Shown: positions 16,286 to 25,138 of the stretch, piece after piece
Layout: each line of letters starts with the position of its first letter
How positions within the stretch are numbered: the first letter of the stretch is position 1
NCBI GenBank assembly: GCA_009992235.1
Contig: JAACVZ010000002.1
Coordinates: 85,617 to 149,616 of the forward strand
Reading direction: 5' to 3'
From: Candidatus Saccharimonadota bacterium
GTDB taxonomy: Bacteria > Patescibacteriota > Saccharimonadia > Saccharimonadales > Saccharimonadaceae
DNA: 64,000 nt
Position numbers and translations under genes: made by a program
The notes under the pieces: generated by a model
Seen by the model: only the letters and a program-made list of their open reading frames with translations
Told to the model about the DNA's origin: nothing
Databases searched by the model: none

Positions 16286-18709
16286 TTATTTTTGCGCCGA
16301 CGCTATCATGGTGTCGGCGTGATTTTTTGTATCTACCGCTTTACTAACTTGCTCAAGGGTTAACTCGACAGTCTGTCCTGCCGAGACATCTCCCTCGAGA
16401 AGCAGCGTAGCAACAGTACTCTCTACCGCTTTCTGGACAATTCGTCGTAGCGGCCGAGCACCAAGTCGTGGATCGTAACCATGCTCAACCAAGTACTCTT
16501 TCGCCTCGGATTCAAGGCTAACGCTAACACTTTGAGCTTCAAGGGTCTTGTTAACCCCAGCTAGTATCCTATCAACCACCGTTAACAGTTCTGGCTTGCT
16601 CAATGGGCCAAATACCACCATTTCATCGAAACGGTTCAAGAACTCGGGATGAAAGACGTGGCCACCGATGAGCTCATTAATAAATTCTTCTTCAAATTGA
16701 TCCAGCGTATAACCGCGATGGATATATTCTTGAATTCTATCTGAACCAGCATTACTGGTCGCAATAACAATTGCATCACGGAAACTCACCTCTCGGTTGC
16801 GTTCGTCCCGTAGCACACCTTCGTCCAACAGCTGAAGTAGCGTCGACAGCACAGTTGAATGGGCCTTCTCTATTTCATCAAGTAGCACAACCGTAAACGG
16901 CTGCTTCATCACCTGAGCCGTCAGGCTGTTCGGGTTATCTGCACCGTCGGCTATTAATCGCGCAACATCGTTGCTAGATACATACTCGTTCATATCCAAA
17001 CGAACAATATTTTTCTCACCATTAAAGTAGGTTTCAGCCAGAGCCTTAGCGAGCTCGGTCTTTCCGACGCCGGTTGGACCCAAGAAAAGAAAGGTTCCAA
17101 CTGGTCTATTCTGGTTTCTAACGCCCGCCCTAGCCCGACGTAGCGCGTCAGATACCGCATGAACGGCTTTGTCCTGCCCGACCATGCGCTCATGAAGCCG
17201 CTCTTCAAGGTGCAGCAAGAGATCCCGCTCTTGCTCACCATCGGCGACGGCAGTTTTAATGCCTGTAGTTGCCTCTATAGCCTTGTTAACCGACCTGAGC
17301 GACACCACCCCGTCCTCAGCGTACTCAGCGGATGATTCAAGAAGGCTCATAGCCTGCCCTGGCATCGCAACGTCGTAGATGTAGCGTTTTCCAAGGACAT
17401 ACGACTCCTTGAGCGCTTGGTACATAACCGTGACTCGATGTTTTGCCTCAATAACCGCCACGTGATCCTGCAGAATCTTAACTGTATCTGATTCACTGGT
17501 TGGCTGAACGTTAATGCGTCGCACCGCAGCCGTAAGTTCGGGCGCACGCGTAGAAATCTGAAGATAGCGCTGCTCGTTAAGCGTCATAATAAGCCGAACT
17601 CGCTTTGCCTCTAATATCGGAATAAGTGTCGACAACAGGTCGACCGATCCGGGAGCATCTTCCATGAACAGCTCGGCGTTATCCAAGCAGACAATAACAT
17701 TTTTTGCCCGCAACGCTTCGCCTAACAGCGTTTGTATAAGCGAGCTCAACTCTTGTCCTTGACCAACTACCGACAACAAGCGCGACGCACTCAAAAGAAA
17801 TACCTGATTATACCGAAGACTTTCGGGAATTGTCTTGTCTGGGTGCATGAGCGTATCGGCTAGTTCATAAACAAGCTCGGTCTTGCCCACACCAACCTTG
17901 CCAACCAACGCAACCGTCTCGCCACCATCTCCAAGCGCATCTATAAGTTGGCGAAGAGTTTCACCGCGTACATCTTGGCGAGCCCGCGCCGAGTTTCGTG
18001 AAATATTTATACCAAAGCGCGACAAATTCGGTATCCATCCAAATGACCAGTCTCTCCCAATGCCACCTTCCCGGGCGGTATGTTTCTCTTCATCGATAAT
18101 TTCAGTTGTCACGTGATGATACCACTGAATACCACGAATAATATCGTCCTCATCAAGCGCAAGATGTCCCAAAAATGTTCGCCGCACCGATTCCGGAACC
18201 TGGCGGAGCAATGCCAGCGCAAGCACCCCGGCACTTATCCGCTGGCCAACCTGAGATGCTATCTTCAGCGCTTCGGTAAACACCGCCTCGGTCTGCTCCC
18301 TGTCGTCGGAAACGATATCACGCAGAAACGATGCAGACAAGCCAAGCCGAGCTGCGAAGAAATACCCACCATTGGTTGCGCCAATTGCCTCGGCAAGGTT
18401 CTTCGGTGATGGCTGTTCGAGTATAAGTGCCAATATATCAGCATCGAGTATATCATCGACCTGCGAACCGATTTTTGACACCGGAACACTCTTCAGCTCA
18501 TACCGATACCATTCAATGATCATGGCAGATGGCGGAACAGCCGCAAGCAACAGCCAGCCAGCCGACCAACCAAAGTACAACAAAAATGCACCCGCACCAA
18601 CAAGTCCGATGAGCGCAACGATAATAAAAGGCAACCAAAATGCAAGCCTATGGCCAAGTCGAGCGCGGTGGGCCCGCGAGCTATGCCAGTTAAAATTTCC
18701 TACTGCCAT
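16286..18709 (-). CDS. Membrane-anchored ClpC/ClpA-like double AAA+ ATPase
   Basis: About 807 residues from the ATG at 18709, which overlaps the upstream gene by 10 nt; an ATG at 18775 is less likely. Two membrane segments (~23-45 and ~48-64) come first, then a helical Clp_N-like region (~75-200). AAA module 1 has Walker A GKVGVGKT (270-277), but its Walker B reads VCLDNAELF (340-348) with Asn in place of the catalytic Glu. AAA module 2 has GPTGVGKT (544-551), LLDEIEKAH (609-617) and the HPEFLNRFDE sensor/arginine region. No clear ClpP-binding [IL]GF/L loop is seen (RGYTLDQ instead). Likely a membrane unfoldase; coupling to ClpP is uncertain. Confidence 0.88.
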   Translation of the reverse strand: MAVGNFNWHSSRAHRARLGHRLAFWLPFIIVALIGLVGAGAFLLYFGWSAGWLLLAAVPPSAMIIEWYRYELKSVPVSKIGSQVDDILDADILALILEQPSPKNLAEAIGATNGGYFFAARLGLSASFLRDIVSDDREQTEAVFTEALKIASQVGQRISAGVLALALLRQVPESVRRTFLGHLALDEDDIIRGIQWYHHVTTEIIDEEKHTAREGGIGRDWSFGWIPNLSRFGINISRNSARARQDVRGETLRQLIDALGDGGETVALVGKVGVGKTELVYELADTLMHPDKTIPESLRYNQVFLLSASRLLSVVGQGQELSSLIQTLLGEALRAKNVIVCLDNAELFMEDAPGSVDLLSTLIPILEAKRVRLIMTLNEQRYLQISTRAPELTAAVRRINVQPTSESDTVKILQDHVAVIEAKHRVTVMYQALKESYVLGKRYIYDVAMPGQAMSLLESSAEYAEDGVVSLRSVNKAIEATTGIKTAVADGEQERDLLLHLEERLHERMVGQDKAVHAVSDALRRARAGVRNQNRPVGTFLFLGPTGVGKTELAKALAETYFNGEKNIVRLDMNEYVSSNDVARLIADGADNPNSLTAQVMKQPFTVVLLDEIEKAHSTVLSTLLQLLDEGVLRDERNREVSFRDAIVIATSNAGSDRIQEYIHRGYTLDQFEEEFINELIGGHVFHPEFLNRFDEMVVFGPLSKPELLTVVDRILAGVNKTLEAQSVSVSLESEAKEYLVEHGYDPRLGARPLRRIVQKAVESTVATLLLEGDVSAGQTVELTLEQVSKAVDTKNHADTMIASAQK

Positions 18710-19083
18710 GTCGGTACCCAACCTAGCGCAAAAAGAAGTGCTCCGACAATAGTTAGCACCGGAAAAATCCACCAACCAATCATGATAAGTGTTTCCAGTA
18801 TAATTTGCCCCGTTATGACGATAAGGCCGACTAATATAGTCATAGTTCGAATAAAAGCGCCAATAAAACGAGAAATGAGCTGGTCAAAGAAACTGCGGAC
18901 GGCGACAGCAAATGACGTATCATCAATATTCGCCGATATTTGACGATACGGTGCGAACAAAGTCTTCGCTAATTCGCCTACCGAGAAGAGGTGGATGGTG
19001 CGTTTCCATCTGTCGACGACACGACCCCACTGGGCTATCCAGCCTCGCCCATACCACCAAGAAAACAATCCCACCAAAAACAT
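18700..19083 (-). CDS. Small membrane protein next to the ClpC-like ATPase
   Basis: 127 residues. An amphipathic, Trp-rich N-terminus (FSWWYGRGWIAQWGR) is followed by about three hydrophobic segments in the C-terminal half (~63-75, ~77-97 and ~99-122). It overlaps the start of the ClpC-like gene by 10 nt, so the two are probably translated together, and it may be a membrane partner or adaptor of that ATPase. No family was recognised. Confidence 0.65.
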   Translation of the reverse strand: MFLVGLFSWWYGRGWIAQWGRVVDRWKRTIHLFSVGELAKTLFAPYRQISANIDDTSFAVAVRSFFDQLISRFIGAFIRTMTILVGLIVITGQIILETLIMIGWWIFPVLTIVGALLFALGWVPTWQ

Positions 19084-19111
19084 ATCCTCATTATACGATA
19101 TAATGAGTCAT

Positions 19112-20374
19112 ATGCCCCAACCCTTTGTGATTATCTTTGGAAAAGCAGTTAGGTCTGTAGCTCGGCTTCGCGGTGGCGGTTCAGCCCTTCCCGGGCTATT
19201 CGTTGAACGCATTAGCCCAACCTTTGTTGCCGATACTTTATCTCAACTTCCGAAAGGCGTAGTTGTGATAACCGGCACCAATGGAAAAACGACAACAACA
19301 AAAATGGTCACCTCCCTTCTTGAAAGCCAAGGCCTGCGCGTCTTTACCAACCGTACGGGAAGCAACTTCGTCCGCGGTGTCGCCGCTGCCCTACTTGGTG
19401 AAATGAACACAAAAGGAAAACTTGCCGCCGATATCGCCATCCTCGAGCTCGATGAAGCCCACGCCGTAAAGTTCACCGACGTTATCGCACCGACACATAG
19501 CCTATTTCTTAACGTTATGCGCGACCAACTAGATCGTTTTGGCGAAATCGACGCAACCGCTCGACTCCTCGAAAAAGTTGCACTTACGACAACTGAAAAT
19601 GTCGTATTAAACCGTGAAGACAATCGTGTTCGAAATATTGCCGAAAAAGACCTTTCTGCTAAAGTCCACTATTTTGGTCTCGGCAAAGATGTACGAGCCC
19701 ATTTTCCGAACGATGACGAACTTCATCATGCGCCAAAAGATACCGGCGCACTCCCCGACGCCGAAGTCGTCCTGTCCTCACTCGCGCAACCTCACGCTAC
19801 GCTTCTTGTCGATGGAAAGAAGCACGACGTCACCTTGAAGGTAGCGGGCGCGTATAACATCTATAACGCTGCTGGAGCATTGACGCTTGTCCGAGCAATT
19901 CTTCCCGATGCACCACTAGACAAACTGCTGACTGCGCTCGAAGGTGTCACGCCTGCTTTCGGACGAGGTGAATCTATTATGGTAGCTGGGCAGCCCCTCG
20001 AACTCGTCCTGGTCAAAAACCCGTCCGGATTTCGTCTTGGCCTCTCATCATTCCCGCCCGAAGGCTACGCTACAATGATTGCCATAAACGACAACTACGC
20101 CGATGGCCGAGATATGTCATGGCTATGGGATGTTAATTTTACCAGCCTCCCGAAAGTCGACGAAGTATCGGGTATCCGCGCCTATGACATGGCGCTCCGG
20201 CTACAGTACGATGAAGTTCCCGTCTCGAATATTGAGCCCGAGCTCCCCCGTGCTCTGCGACACTTCATTCAACAAGCACCCAACAGCCCAAAGCGCATAT
20301 ACTGCACCTACACCGCTATGATTACCCTTCGCAAAGAGCTCGCAAAAATTACTGATGTCGAGGAGGTTTCATGA
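19112..20374 (+). CDS. murT: Lipid II isoglutaminyl synthase, MurT subunit (Mur ligase family)
   Basis: MurT with GatD amidates the D-Glu of the peptidoglycan stem peptide. 420 residues from the ATG at 19112: Mur-ligase P-loop GTNGKTTTTKM, LELDEAHA, LNVMRDQLDRFGE and the C-terminal MurT/DUF1727 domain (LVKNPSGFRLGLSSF, NDNYADGRDMSWLWD, RIYCTYTAM). Firmicute MurT carries a four-cysteine zinc ribbon in the central domain; here that stretch (FGLGKDVRAHFPNDDELHH) has none. TATAAT lies 7 nt before the ATG; upstream in-frame ATGs are within or before the promoter. Overlaps gatD by ATGA. Confidence 0.95.
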   Translation: MPQPFVIIFGKAVRSVARLRGGGSALPGLFVERISPTFVADTLSQLPKGVVVITGTNGKTTTTKMVTSLLESQGLRVFTNRTGSNFVRGVAAALLGEMNTKGKLAADIAILELDEAHAVKFTDVIAPTHSLFLNVMRDQLDRFGEIDATARLLEKVALTTTENVVLNREDNRVRNIAEKDLSAKVHYFGLGKDVRAHFPNDDELHHAPKDTGALPDAEVVLSSLAQPHATLLVDGKKHDVTLKVAGAYNIYNAAGALTLVRAILPDAPLDKLLTALEGVTPAFGRGESIMVAGQPLELVLVKNPSGFRLGLSSFPPEGYATMIAINDNYADGRDMSWLWDVNFTSLPKVDEVSGIRAYDMALRLQYDEVPVSNIEPELPRALRHFIQQAPNSPKRIYCTYTAMITLRKELAKITDVEEVS

Positions 20375-21102
20375 GCACGCCAATAGCCCAGCCGGTACGT
20401 ATCCTACAGCTGTACCCAAACGACATGAACATTTACGGCGATAACGGCAACCTTCAGGTTCTCAAAAAACGCCTTGAGTGGCGGGGCTACGACGTCGAAG
20501 TTGTGTCATATAACGTTGGTGACTCGTTGCCAATGCAAGTTGACATTGTACTTGGTGGCGGCGGACAAGATAGCGGTCAAGCAGTTATTCATGCCGATCT
20601 CCTAAAAATCAAAGACTCAATTATTGGTTGGGCTGAAGACGGTGTCCCTATGCTGGCTGTTTGCGGATTATACCAATTATTTGGGCACTTTTTCCAAACC
20701 TCCGAAGGCGCCCGCATGGAAGGTGTTGGTATTTTTGAGGCCGAAACTTACGCCACGCCCGAACGACTAATCGGTAACGTTGTCGCCAGGAATAGCCAAT
20801 TCGGCGATATTATTGGTTACGAAAACCACAGCGGCCAAACCTATCTCAAAAAAGGTGCTTCAGCCTTTGCCCGGGTTATAAAAGGTGCTGGAAACAATGT
20901 GAAAGATGGCCAAGAAGGCGCTCGTTTCAAAAGCACCATCGGCACCTACCTGCACGGATCGCTTCTTCCCAAGAACCCCGCCATTGCAGACTTTCTAATT
21001 GAGACTGCCGTAACCCGAAAATACGGCTCATTCAACGAAAAACTAGTTGACGACCAGGTTGCCCAACAAGCTCGTCGCATTGCCAGAAACAGACCTCGCT
21101 AA
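20371..21102 (+). CDS. gatD: Lipid II isoglutaminyl synthase, glutamine amidotransferase subunit GatD
   Basis: GatD hydrolyses glutamine and passes ammonia to MurT. 243 residues of the CobB/CobQ-like class I amidotransferase type: YPNDMNIYGDNGN near the N-terminus, the nucleophile Cys98 in LAVCGLYQLFG, and the catalytic His in GTYLHGSLLPKNP. Both catalytic residues are kept, so the pair should be active. It overlaps murT by 4 nt and its stop overlaps convergent comEC by 4 nt. The presence of both genes implies amidated peptidoglycan. Confidence 0.95.
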   Translation: MSTPIAQPVRILQLYPNDMNIYGDNGNLQVLKKRLEWRGYDVEVVSYNVGDSLPMQVDIVLGGGGQDSGQAVIHADLLKIKDSIIGWAEDGVPMLAVCGLYQLFGHFFQTSEGARMEGVGIFEAETYATPERLIGNVVARNSQFGDIIGYENHSGQTYLKKGASAFARVIKGAGNNVKDGQEGARFKSTIGTYLHGSLLPKNPAIADFLIETAVTRKYGSFNEKLVDDQVAQQARRIARNRPR

Positions 21103-22541
21103 ACCACGGGGTTCGACTGTCTAAAGCTATAACCAGTGGCCCGTTGCATCCATGAACAGGCAAGAGCAACGGCCGCTACATACACCAACCACCACCACGG
21201 CTCGATGGCAATATCATGCTGTGCCCACGATAGCTCCGACAAAAACGTTGCCACATTCGTCATATACGCCAGCAGCCATTCGGTAGGGACGGCTAGTAGC
21301 TCAACAAACGGCAATTGCGTCAATGACCACGCGCCAACCAAAAACGTCACCAGCATAGCAATAGGTACAAACGGTACCACAAGCAAATTTGCAAAAATAG
21401 CGACATTCGAAACCGTCCCAAAACTTAGTGCAATAAGCGGAATGGTCACAATGTGTGCGGCAACGGTTTCACCGAGTATCTGGCGGATAATGCCCGGCTC
21501 TTTATCGCCGAAAAAGTACCGCTGAAGCAAAGGTGCGACAATCATTACCCCTGCAAACGCTGCAAAACTTAGTTGCCACCCAAGGTCACCCCAGGCATAG
21601 CTTGGTTGCGCCATAACGGTAATCATTGCCGCAAACGGCAGTAACACCAGTGGGTGAAATGAATGTCCGTAGTACCATGTTAGAAGGCTGAGACCTGACA
21701 CCAAACCTGCTCGCACCATGCTAGGGCTCAGGCCCGTAACAGCCATGAACACGACGATCATCGTTCCTGAAGACAGAGCCGACAGATACTTAGATACACG
21801 TATAAACAAACGCCTCGATATCCGCACTAATATGGTTAGATTGTATCCACTCGCGACTACGATGTGCGTCAGCCCAACAATACGAAGCGATTCAGATAGG
21901 TCGTTTGGCAGGGCACTCTTTTGACCCGTCAAGAACCCAATGCCAAGGCTCGCTTGAGGGTCCGGTACTTCGTCTCTAACAAGTTCCGCGAACCAGTCGC
22001 GCACTCGGCGGCCGACATCACCCGGCTCGGGGTGGACTACTTTTTCTACTTTTGCACGCTTCATGGATCCGACGTAGCTACCAAACCCTTCAGAGAATAC
22101 GCCATCAATAAAAAGTACATCACCCCTCTTAACAGGCGTTGCGCTGCCGACCGTTACAAGCAAGGCGCCAGGCAATTTACGATCTTCGTAGGCGAGCTCG
22201 TTTAGCTGAACAGACAGTTGACCCGAAAGAGTCAGTGTCGGATCTTCGCGAACGGTACCCGATAGATAAACTTGCTGTTCGGCAAACAAATCGAACACCT
22301 GCCTGTCGCCAATATGTGCAGTGCCATAGCCCAAACCAAATACAAGCCCGCCGACGCACCCAACAACCAGTGCGAATAACCTACCGAGCCTCAGGGCGTA
22401 TAGCATAGCGAGAGCTCCGAATGCGCCCACCCACAAAGAAACAGCGACCAATGGCGCTAAACACACCCCACACACCACACATGCGCTTATTGCTGCAATC
22501 GACCAAGAGCCGTGTATGGGTCGTCGTATCCACCAAGCCAC
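21099..22541 (-). CDS. comEC: ComEC/Rec2-family DNA uptake channel, core without metallo-lactamase domain
   Basis: 480 residues. After N-terminal membrane segments comes an OB-like soluble part (~80-180: DLFAEQQVYLSGTVREDPTLTL, GDVLFIDGVFSEG) and then the Competence domain, recognised by GIGFLTGQKSALPNDLSESLRI-type sequence, GLTHIVVASGYNLTILV and VTGLSPSMVRAGLVSGLSLL. At least eight hydrophobic segments follow. The C-terminal beta-lactamase-like nuclease domain of full ComEC (~750 residues) is absent. A GTG start at 22541 lies 7 nt after TAAAAT. It would carry single-stranded DNA across the membrane, with pili capturing DNA. Confidence 0.9.
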   Translation of the reverse strand: MAWWIRRPIHGSWSIAAISACVVCGVCLAPLVAVSLWVGAFGALAMLYALRLGRLFALVVGCVGGLVFGLGYGTAHIGDRQVFDLFAEQQVYLSGTVREDPTLTLSGQLSVQLNELAYEDRKLPGALLVTVGSATPVKRGDVLFIDGVFSEGFGSYVGSMKRAKVEKVVHPEPGDVGRRVRDWFAELVRDEVPDPQASLGIGFLTGQKSALPNDLSESLRIVGLTHIVVASGYNLTILVRISRRLFIRVSKYLSALSSGTMIVVFMAVTGLSPSMVRAGLVSGLSLLTWYYGHSFHPLVLLPFAAMITVMAQPSYAWGDLGWQLSFAAFAGVMIVAPLLQRYFFGDKEPGIIRQILGETVAAHIVTIPLIALSFGTVSNVAIFANLLVVPFVPIAMLVTFLVGAWSLTQLPFVELLAVPTEWLLAYMTNVATFLSELSWAQHDIAIEPWWWLVYVAAVALACSWMQRATGYSFRQSNPVV

Positions 22542-22589
22542 ACTACTTATTTTAGAGATGAAATAATAACTTGTTTTTGACTAAATAAA

Positions 22590-22613
22590 ATAGACGACCA
22601 GCCGATCGTCTAC
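22590..22613 (-). terminator. Intrinsic terminator of the tRNA-Lys transcript
   Basis: TAGACGA (22591-22597) pairs with TCGTCTA (22606-22612). On the minus strand the stem is followed by TTTTATTTAG, directly 3' of tRNA-Lys. Confidence 0.6.
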
Positions 22614-22619
22614 TTTACT

Positions 22620-22695
22620 TGGAGGGACCAGTGGGTCTCGAACCCACGACACTCTGGTTAAAAGCCAGATGCTCTACCAACTGAGCTATGGTCCC
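22620..22695 (-). tRNA. tRNA-Lys (TTT)
   Basis: Minus-strand cloverleaf: acceptor GGGACCA/TGGTCCC, anticodon stem TCTGG/CCAGA around CTTTTAA (anticodon TTT), T-loop TTCGAGA, encoded CCA. As in tRNA-Lys(CTT), the discriminator base is T. Confidence 0.95.
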
Positions 22696-22740
22696 GCAAC
22701 CCTACAGACTATACATCAACAGGGGTGAACTGTCAATCTG

Positions 22741-23220
22741 TTACTTCTTCCTATCCCTCAAAGCAACAGGCTTCGTAAAGAACAGGTCAGCAACCGCCAC
22801 CACAACCCCGACACTAATGATCGCCTCACGGTACTCCATGAATAATGCATAGATATCTGCCCCGACACCATCGAACGGAAGTGCGTAGCTTATTGGCTCA
22901 ATCAAAAACGCCAACGCCAAGACGGTAAAAAGGAACGAACCAATCGCGCGCCCTATTGCTGTTTTATACCTGTAGCCATGGAAAAGTAGCACCGCCGCAG
23001 GTAGGAGAACGATAATCGACAAAGTCACGGCATTTGCAATTGTCGCATCCGGAATAAGTCCCGTGCTTGCAATAACGAGGCCAGCGTTATAGCTCCATAT
23101 TGTGCTAACCGTAGCTCCCGCCGTTAAGGCAAGGCCTAGTAATCCAAACCGGCGCTTTGACCAATAGGCACCAAGAAAGAGGGCCATAGCTATAGCGCCT
23201 AAAACACCGGCAGCTACCAT
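22741..23220 (-). CDS. Hydrophobic membrane protein of unknown function
   Basis: 159 residues with four to five hydrophobic segments (about 2-20, 26-50, 60-82, 90-112, 130-146) and a short basic tail (LRDRKK). No motif of a known family was recognised. It overlaps the stop of the upstream DUF192 gene by 7 nt, so it is probably translated from the same message. The nearby DUF192 and tRNA genes say nothing about function. Confidence 0.6.
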   Translation of the reverse strand: MVAAGVLGAIAMALFLGAYWSKRRFGLLGLALTAGATVSTIWSYNAGLVIASTGLIPDATIANAVTLSIIVLLPAAVLLFHGYRYKTAIGRAIGSFLFTVLALAFLIEPISYALPFDGVGADIYALFMEYREAIISVGVVVAVADLFFTKPVALRDRKK

Positions 23221-23705
23221 AAGTTTCTCTCCTGAATAGTAAATTCAACATTGTCACCAACGCGTATTGCATCTCGCCTTGCGCTACCAGCTGTAAGTTC
23301 GAGAACGTAGCGCGCCTTTTCGCTAGGAGTAAACGTGGCAACCGGCAGCTGGTTGGGTTGGGCATCAGTCACTACGTACACAATCTTTTTTGTACTATCG
23401 AGCCAAATGATATCAATCGGAATCTCCATCTCGTTCATCCAAATTGAATGAAAATCATCTGTCTCGAATTCCATAAGCAGCCCACCATTGGGATTTAATT
23501 CTTCAACACCAGAAAGGCCCCTCACCCGACTTACTTCATCACTAGCGACCCAAAGCTGATATACATTAGCGCCCATACGCACTTCTGTAGTTGGCCGAAA
23601 ATTTGTGACTACATAGGCAATAACCGACGCAATAATAATGAGAACAACACCGCTAACAAGCAGCGCTGTTGTATGCGGTCGCCAACGAGTAAGTTGCGTA
23701 TCCAT
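23214..23705 (-). CDS. Membrane-anchored DUF192 protein
   Basis: 163 residues from the ATG at 23705 (the frame opens at 23732, but TATACT ends 7 nt before 23705). One membrane anchor (~residues 12-35) is followed by a DUF192 domain: WVASDEVSRVRGLSGVEEL, GGLLMEF, HSIWMNEMEIPIDIIWLD, and LELTAGSARRDAIRVGD. DUF192 is a small beta-rich extracytoplasmic domain of unknown function, common in archaea and bacteria. It is first in a two-gene unit with the membrane protein after it. Confidence 0.88.
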   Translation of the reverse strand: MDTQLTRWRPHTTALLVSGVVLIIIASVIAYVVTNFRPTTEVRMGANVYQLWVASDEVSRVRGLSGVEELNPNGGLLMEFETDDFHSIWMNEMEIPIDIIWLDSTKKIVYVVTDAQPNQLPVATFTPSEKARYVLELTAGSARRDAIRVGDNVEFTIQERNLW

Positions 23706-23750
23706 ACCCTCAAGTATATCAGTTTTTAACAAAAGCGGATTACGAGGTAG

Positions 23751-24662
23751 TTAGGCGCCGACTTTATCTTTTTTGTTGCGGCGTTTGGCGTTAATTTCGA
23801 CGTATTCGATAATCGGTGCAGCAACGTTACGTCCTGTTACCTTCTCAATGCCAAAGCCCGGACTCGAGTTTACCTCTAGAATAAGCGGCCCACGAGCGCT
23901 GCGCATAAAGTCGACACCAGCTACGTTAAGCCCCATAGCCTTTGCTGCTTTAATAACCATCTTCTTCTCTTCGTCGGTCAACTTGATGACAGTACCTTCG
24001 CCACCTTTGTGAAGGTTAGACCGGAAATCATCATCAAGGCTTTGTCGCTTCATACTCGCCACGACGCGTCCACCAACAACAAAAGCGCGAATGTCAGTTC
24101 CGGCCGACTCTTTAACAAACTCTTGCAATAAAATGTTCGTGCCATCTTCATTGGTGAGATAAAATGCTTGAAGTACGGACTTTGCCGCCTTTTTTGTTTC
24201 CGCAAGAACAACACCGTTACCATGAGTGCCGCGAGCCAACTTTATAATAACCGGCATGTCGCCAAGCTTCTCGAGAAGGCTGTCTATGTCGGTTGAGTTA
24301 CGGGATACAATTGTCTTCGGAATGCCCACACCAGCCTTAGCTAGCAACTGTAGACTGCGAAGCTTATCTCGCGAGCGAGTAATAGCAATAGAGCTCGAAA
24401 CGGTGTACAAACCTTGCATCTCAAGCTGGCGAACAATGGCCGTACCGTAACGAGTCATGTTCGAAGCGATACGTGGGATGATTGCATCGTATCCAGAAAG
24501 ATCTACCCCACGATAACTAACAGTCGGGTTATTCTTCTCAATAGACGCATAACAGTCACGATACTTAATAACTCTTACCTCATGGCCGCGCTTCTTCGCC
24601 TCTTCAACGAGTCGTTTTGTTGAGTAGTTACCGTTTCCGTTCGATAGAATTGCTATTTTCAT
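23751..24662 (-). CDS. rimK: RimK-type ATP-grasp alpha-L-glutamate ligase
   Basis: 303 residues of the RimK family, which adds glutamates to the C-terminus of ribosomal protein S6. The N-terminal preATP-grasp part contains YDAIIPRIASNMTRYGTAIVRQLE; the ATP-grasp part has VIIKLARGTHGNGVVLAE, LLQEFVKESAGTDIRAFVVGG and the metal site VAGVDFMRS..PLILEVNSSPGFGIE. It lies 2 nt behind rimB, so the two form an operon. Other targets of RimK-like ligases exist (F420, glutathione-like peptides), but the rimB neighbour favours S6. Confidence 0.9.
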   Translation of the reverse strand: MKIAILSNGNGNYSTKRLVEEAKKRGHEVRVIKYRDCYASIEKNNPTVSYRGVDLSGYDAIIPRIASNMTRYGTAIVRQLEMQGLYTVSSSIAITRSRDKLRSLQLLAKAGVGIPKTIVSRNSTDIDSLLEKLGDMPVIIKLARGTHGNGVVLAETKKAAKSVLQAFYLTNEDGTNILLQEFVKESAGTDIRAFVVGGRVVASMKRQSLDDDFRSNLHKGGEGTVIKLTDEEKKMVIKAAKAMGLNVAGVDFMRSARGPLILEVNSSPGFGIEKVTGRNVAAPIIEYVEINAKRRNKKDKVGA

Positions 24663-24664
24663 AA

Positions 24665-25138
24665 TTATTCGCCTCCCTCAAGCTTAGAATCTAGTTCACG
24701 GCGTCGCTGCGCTTCTTTGGCGCTAAGTAAATCGCCAGACGCTACGTCAACAATATACTTATTCCTTAGTATATTCCTCCCAATCAATATCGGATACGTC
24801 TGCGTTGATCTATCTGCGAGCGTCACCCTTGCCCTTATGCGACGTCCACGAAGAGAAACTAATAGCTGAACGGTATATCGCACCTCGACATGCCCCATTG
24901 AACTTGAAACAACGCGACGACCATAGTCTGCAATCGTCACGCTAGACCCCGTAAAAAACTCACTGCCCTCATCAAACAAAATAAAGGAAAGCCCCTGCTC
25001 GGACTCACGAATAGATGACGCCCAGACCGACGTGATCGTTGCGCCGGTATCAATACGCGCTGGAATATTTTTCACTCCCAGCTCCGGAAGAGACACTTTT
25101 TCAGAGCGGCCGATGGTTACTTTTTCTTTGACATTCAT
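24665..25138 (-). CDS. RimB-like retropepsin-type protease (ATP-dependent zinc protease family)
   Basis: 157 residues of the PF05618-type family: GRSEKVSLPELGV, RIDTGATITSVWAS with the DTGA motif of retropepsin-like aspartic proteases, and YPILIGRNILRNKYIVD. In Pseudomonas and others this protein is encoded with rimK and trims the poly-glutamate tail of S6. It is the first gene of the rimB-rimK operon. A full promoter is visible: TTGACA (25169-25174), 18 nt, TAATAT (25145-25150), then 6 nt to the ATG, hence a leaderless message. Confidence 0.85.
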   Translation of the reverse strand: MNVKEKVTIGRSEKVSLPELGVKNIPARIDTGATITSVWASSIRESEQGLSFILFDEGSEFFTGSSVTIADYGRRVVSSSMGHVEVRYTVQLLVSLRGRRIRARVTLADRSTQTYPILIGRNILRNKYIVDVASGDLLSAKEAQRRRELDSKLEGGE

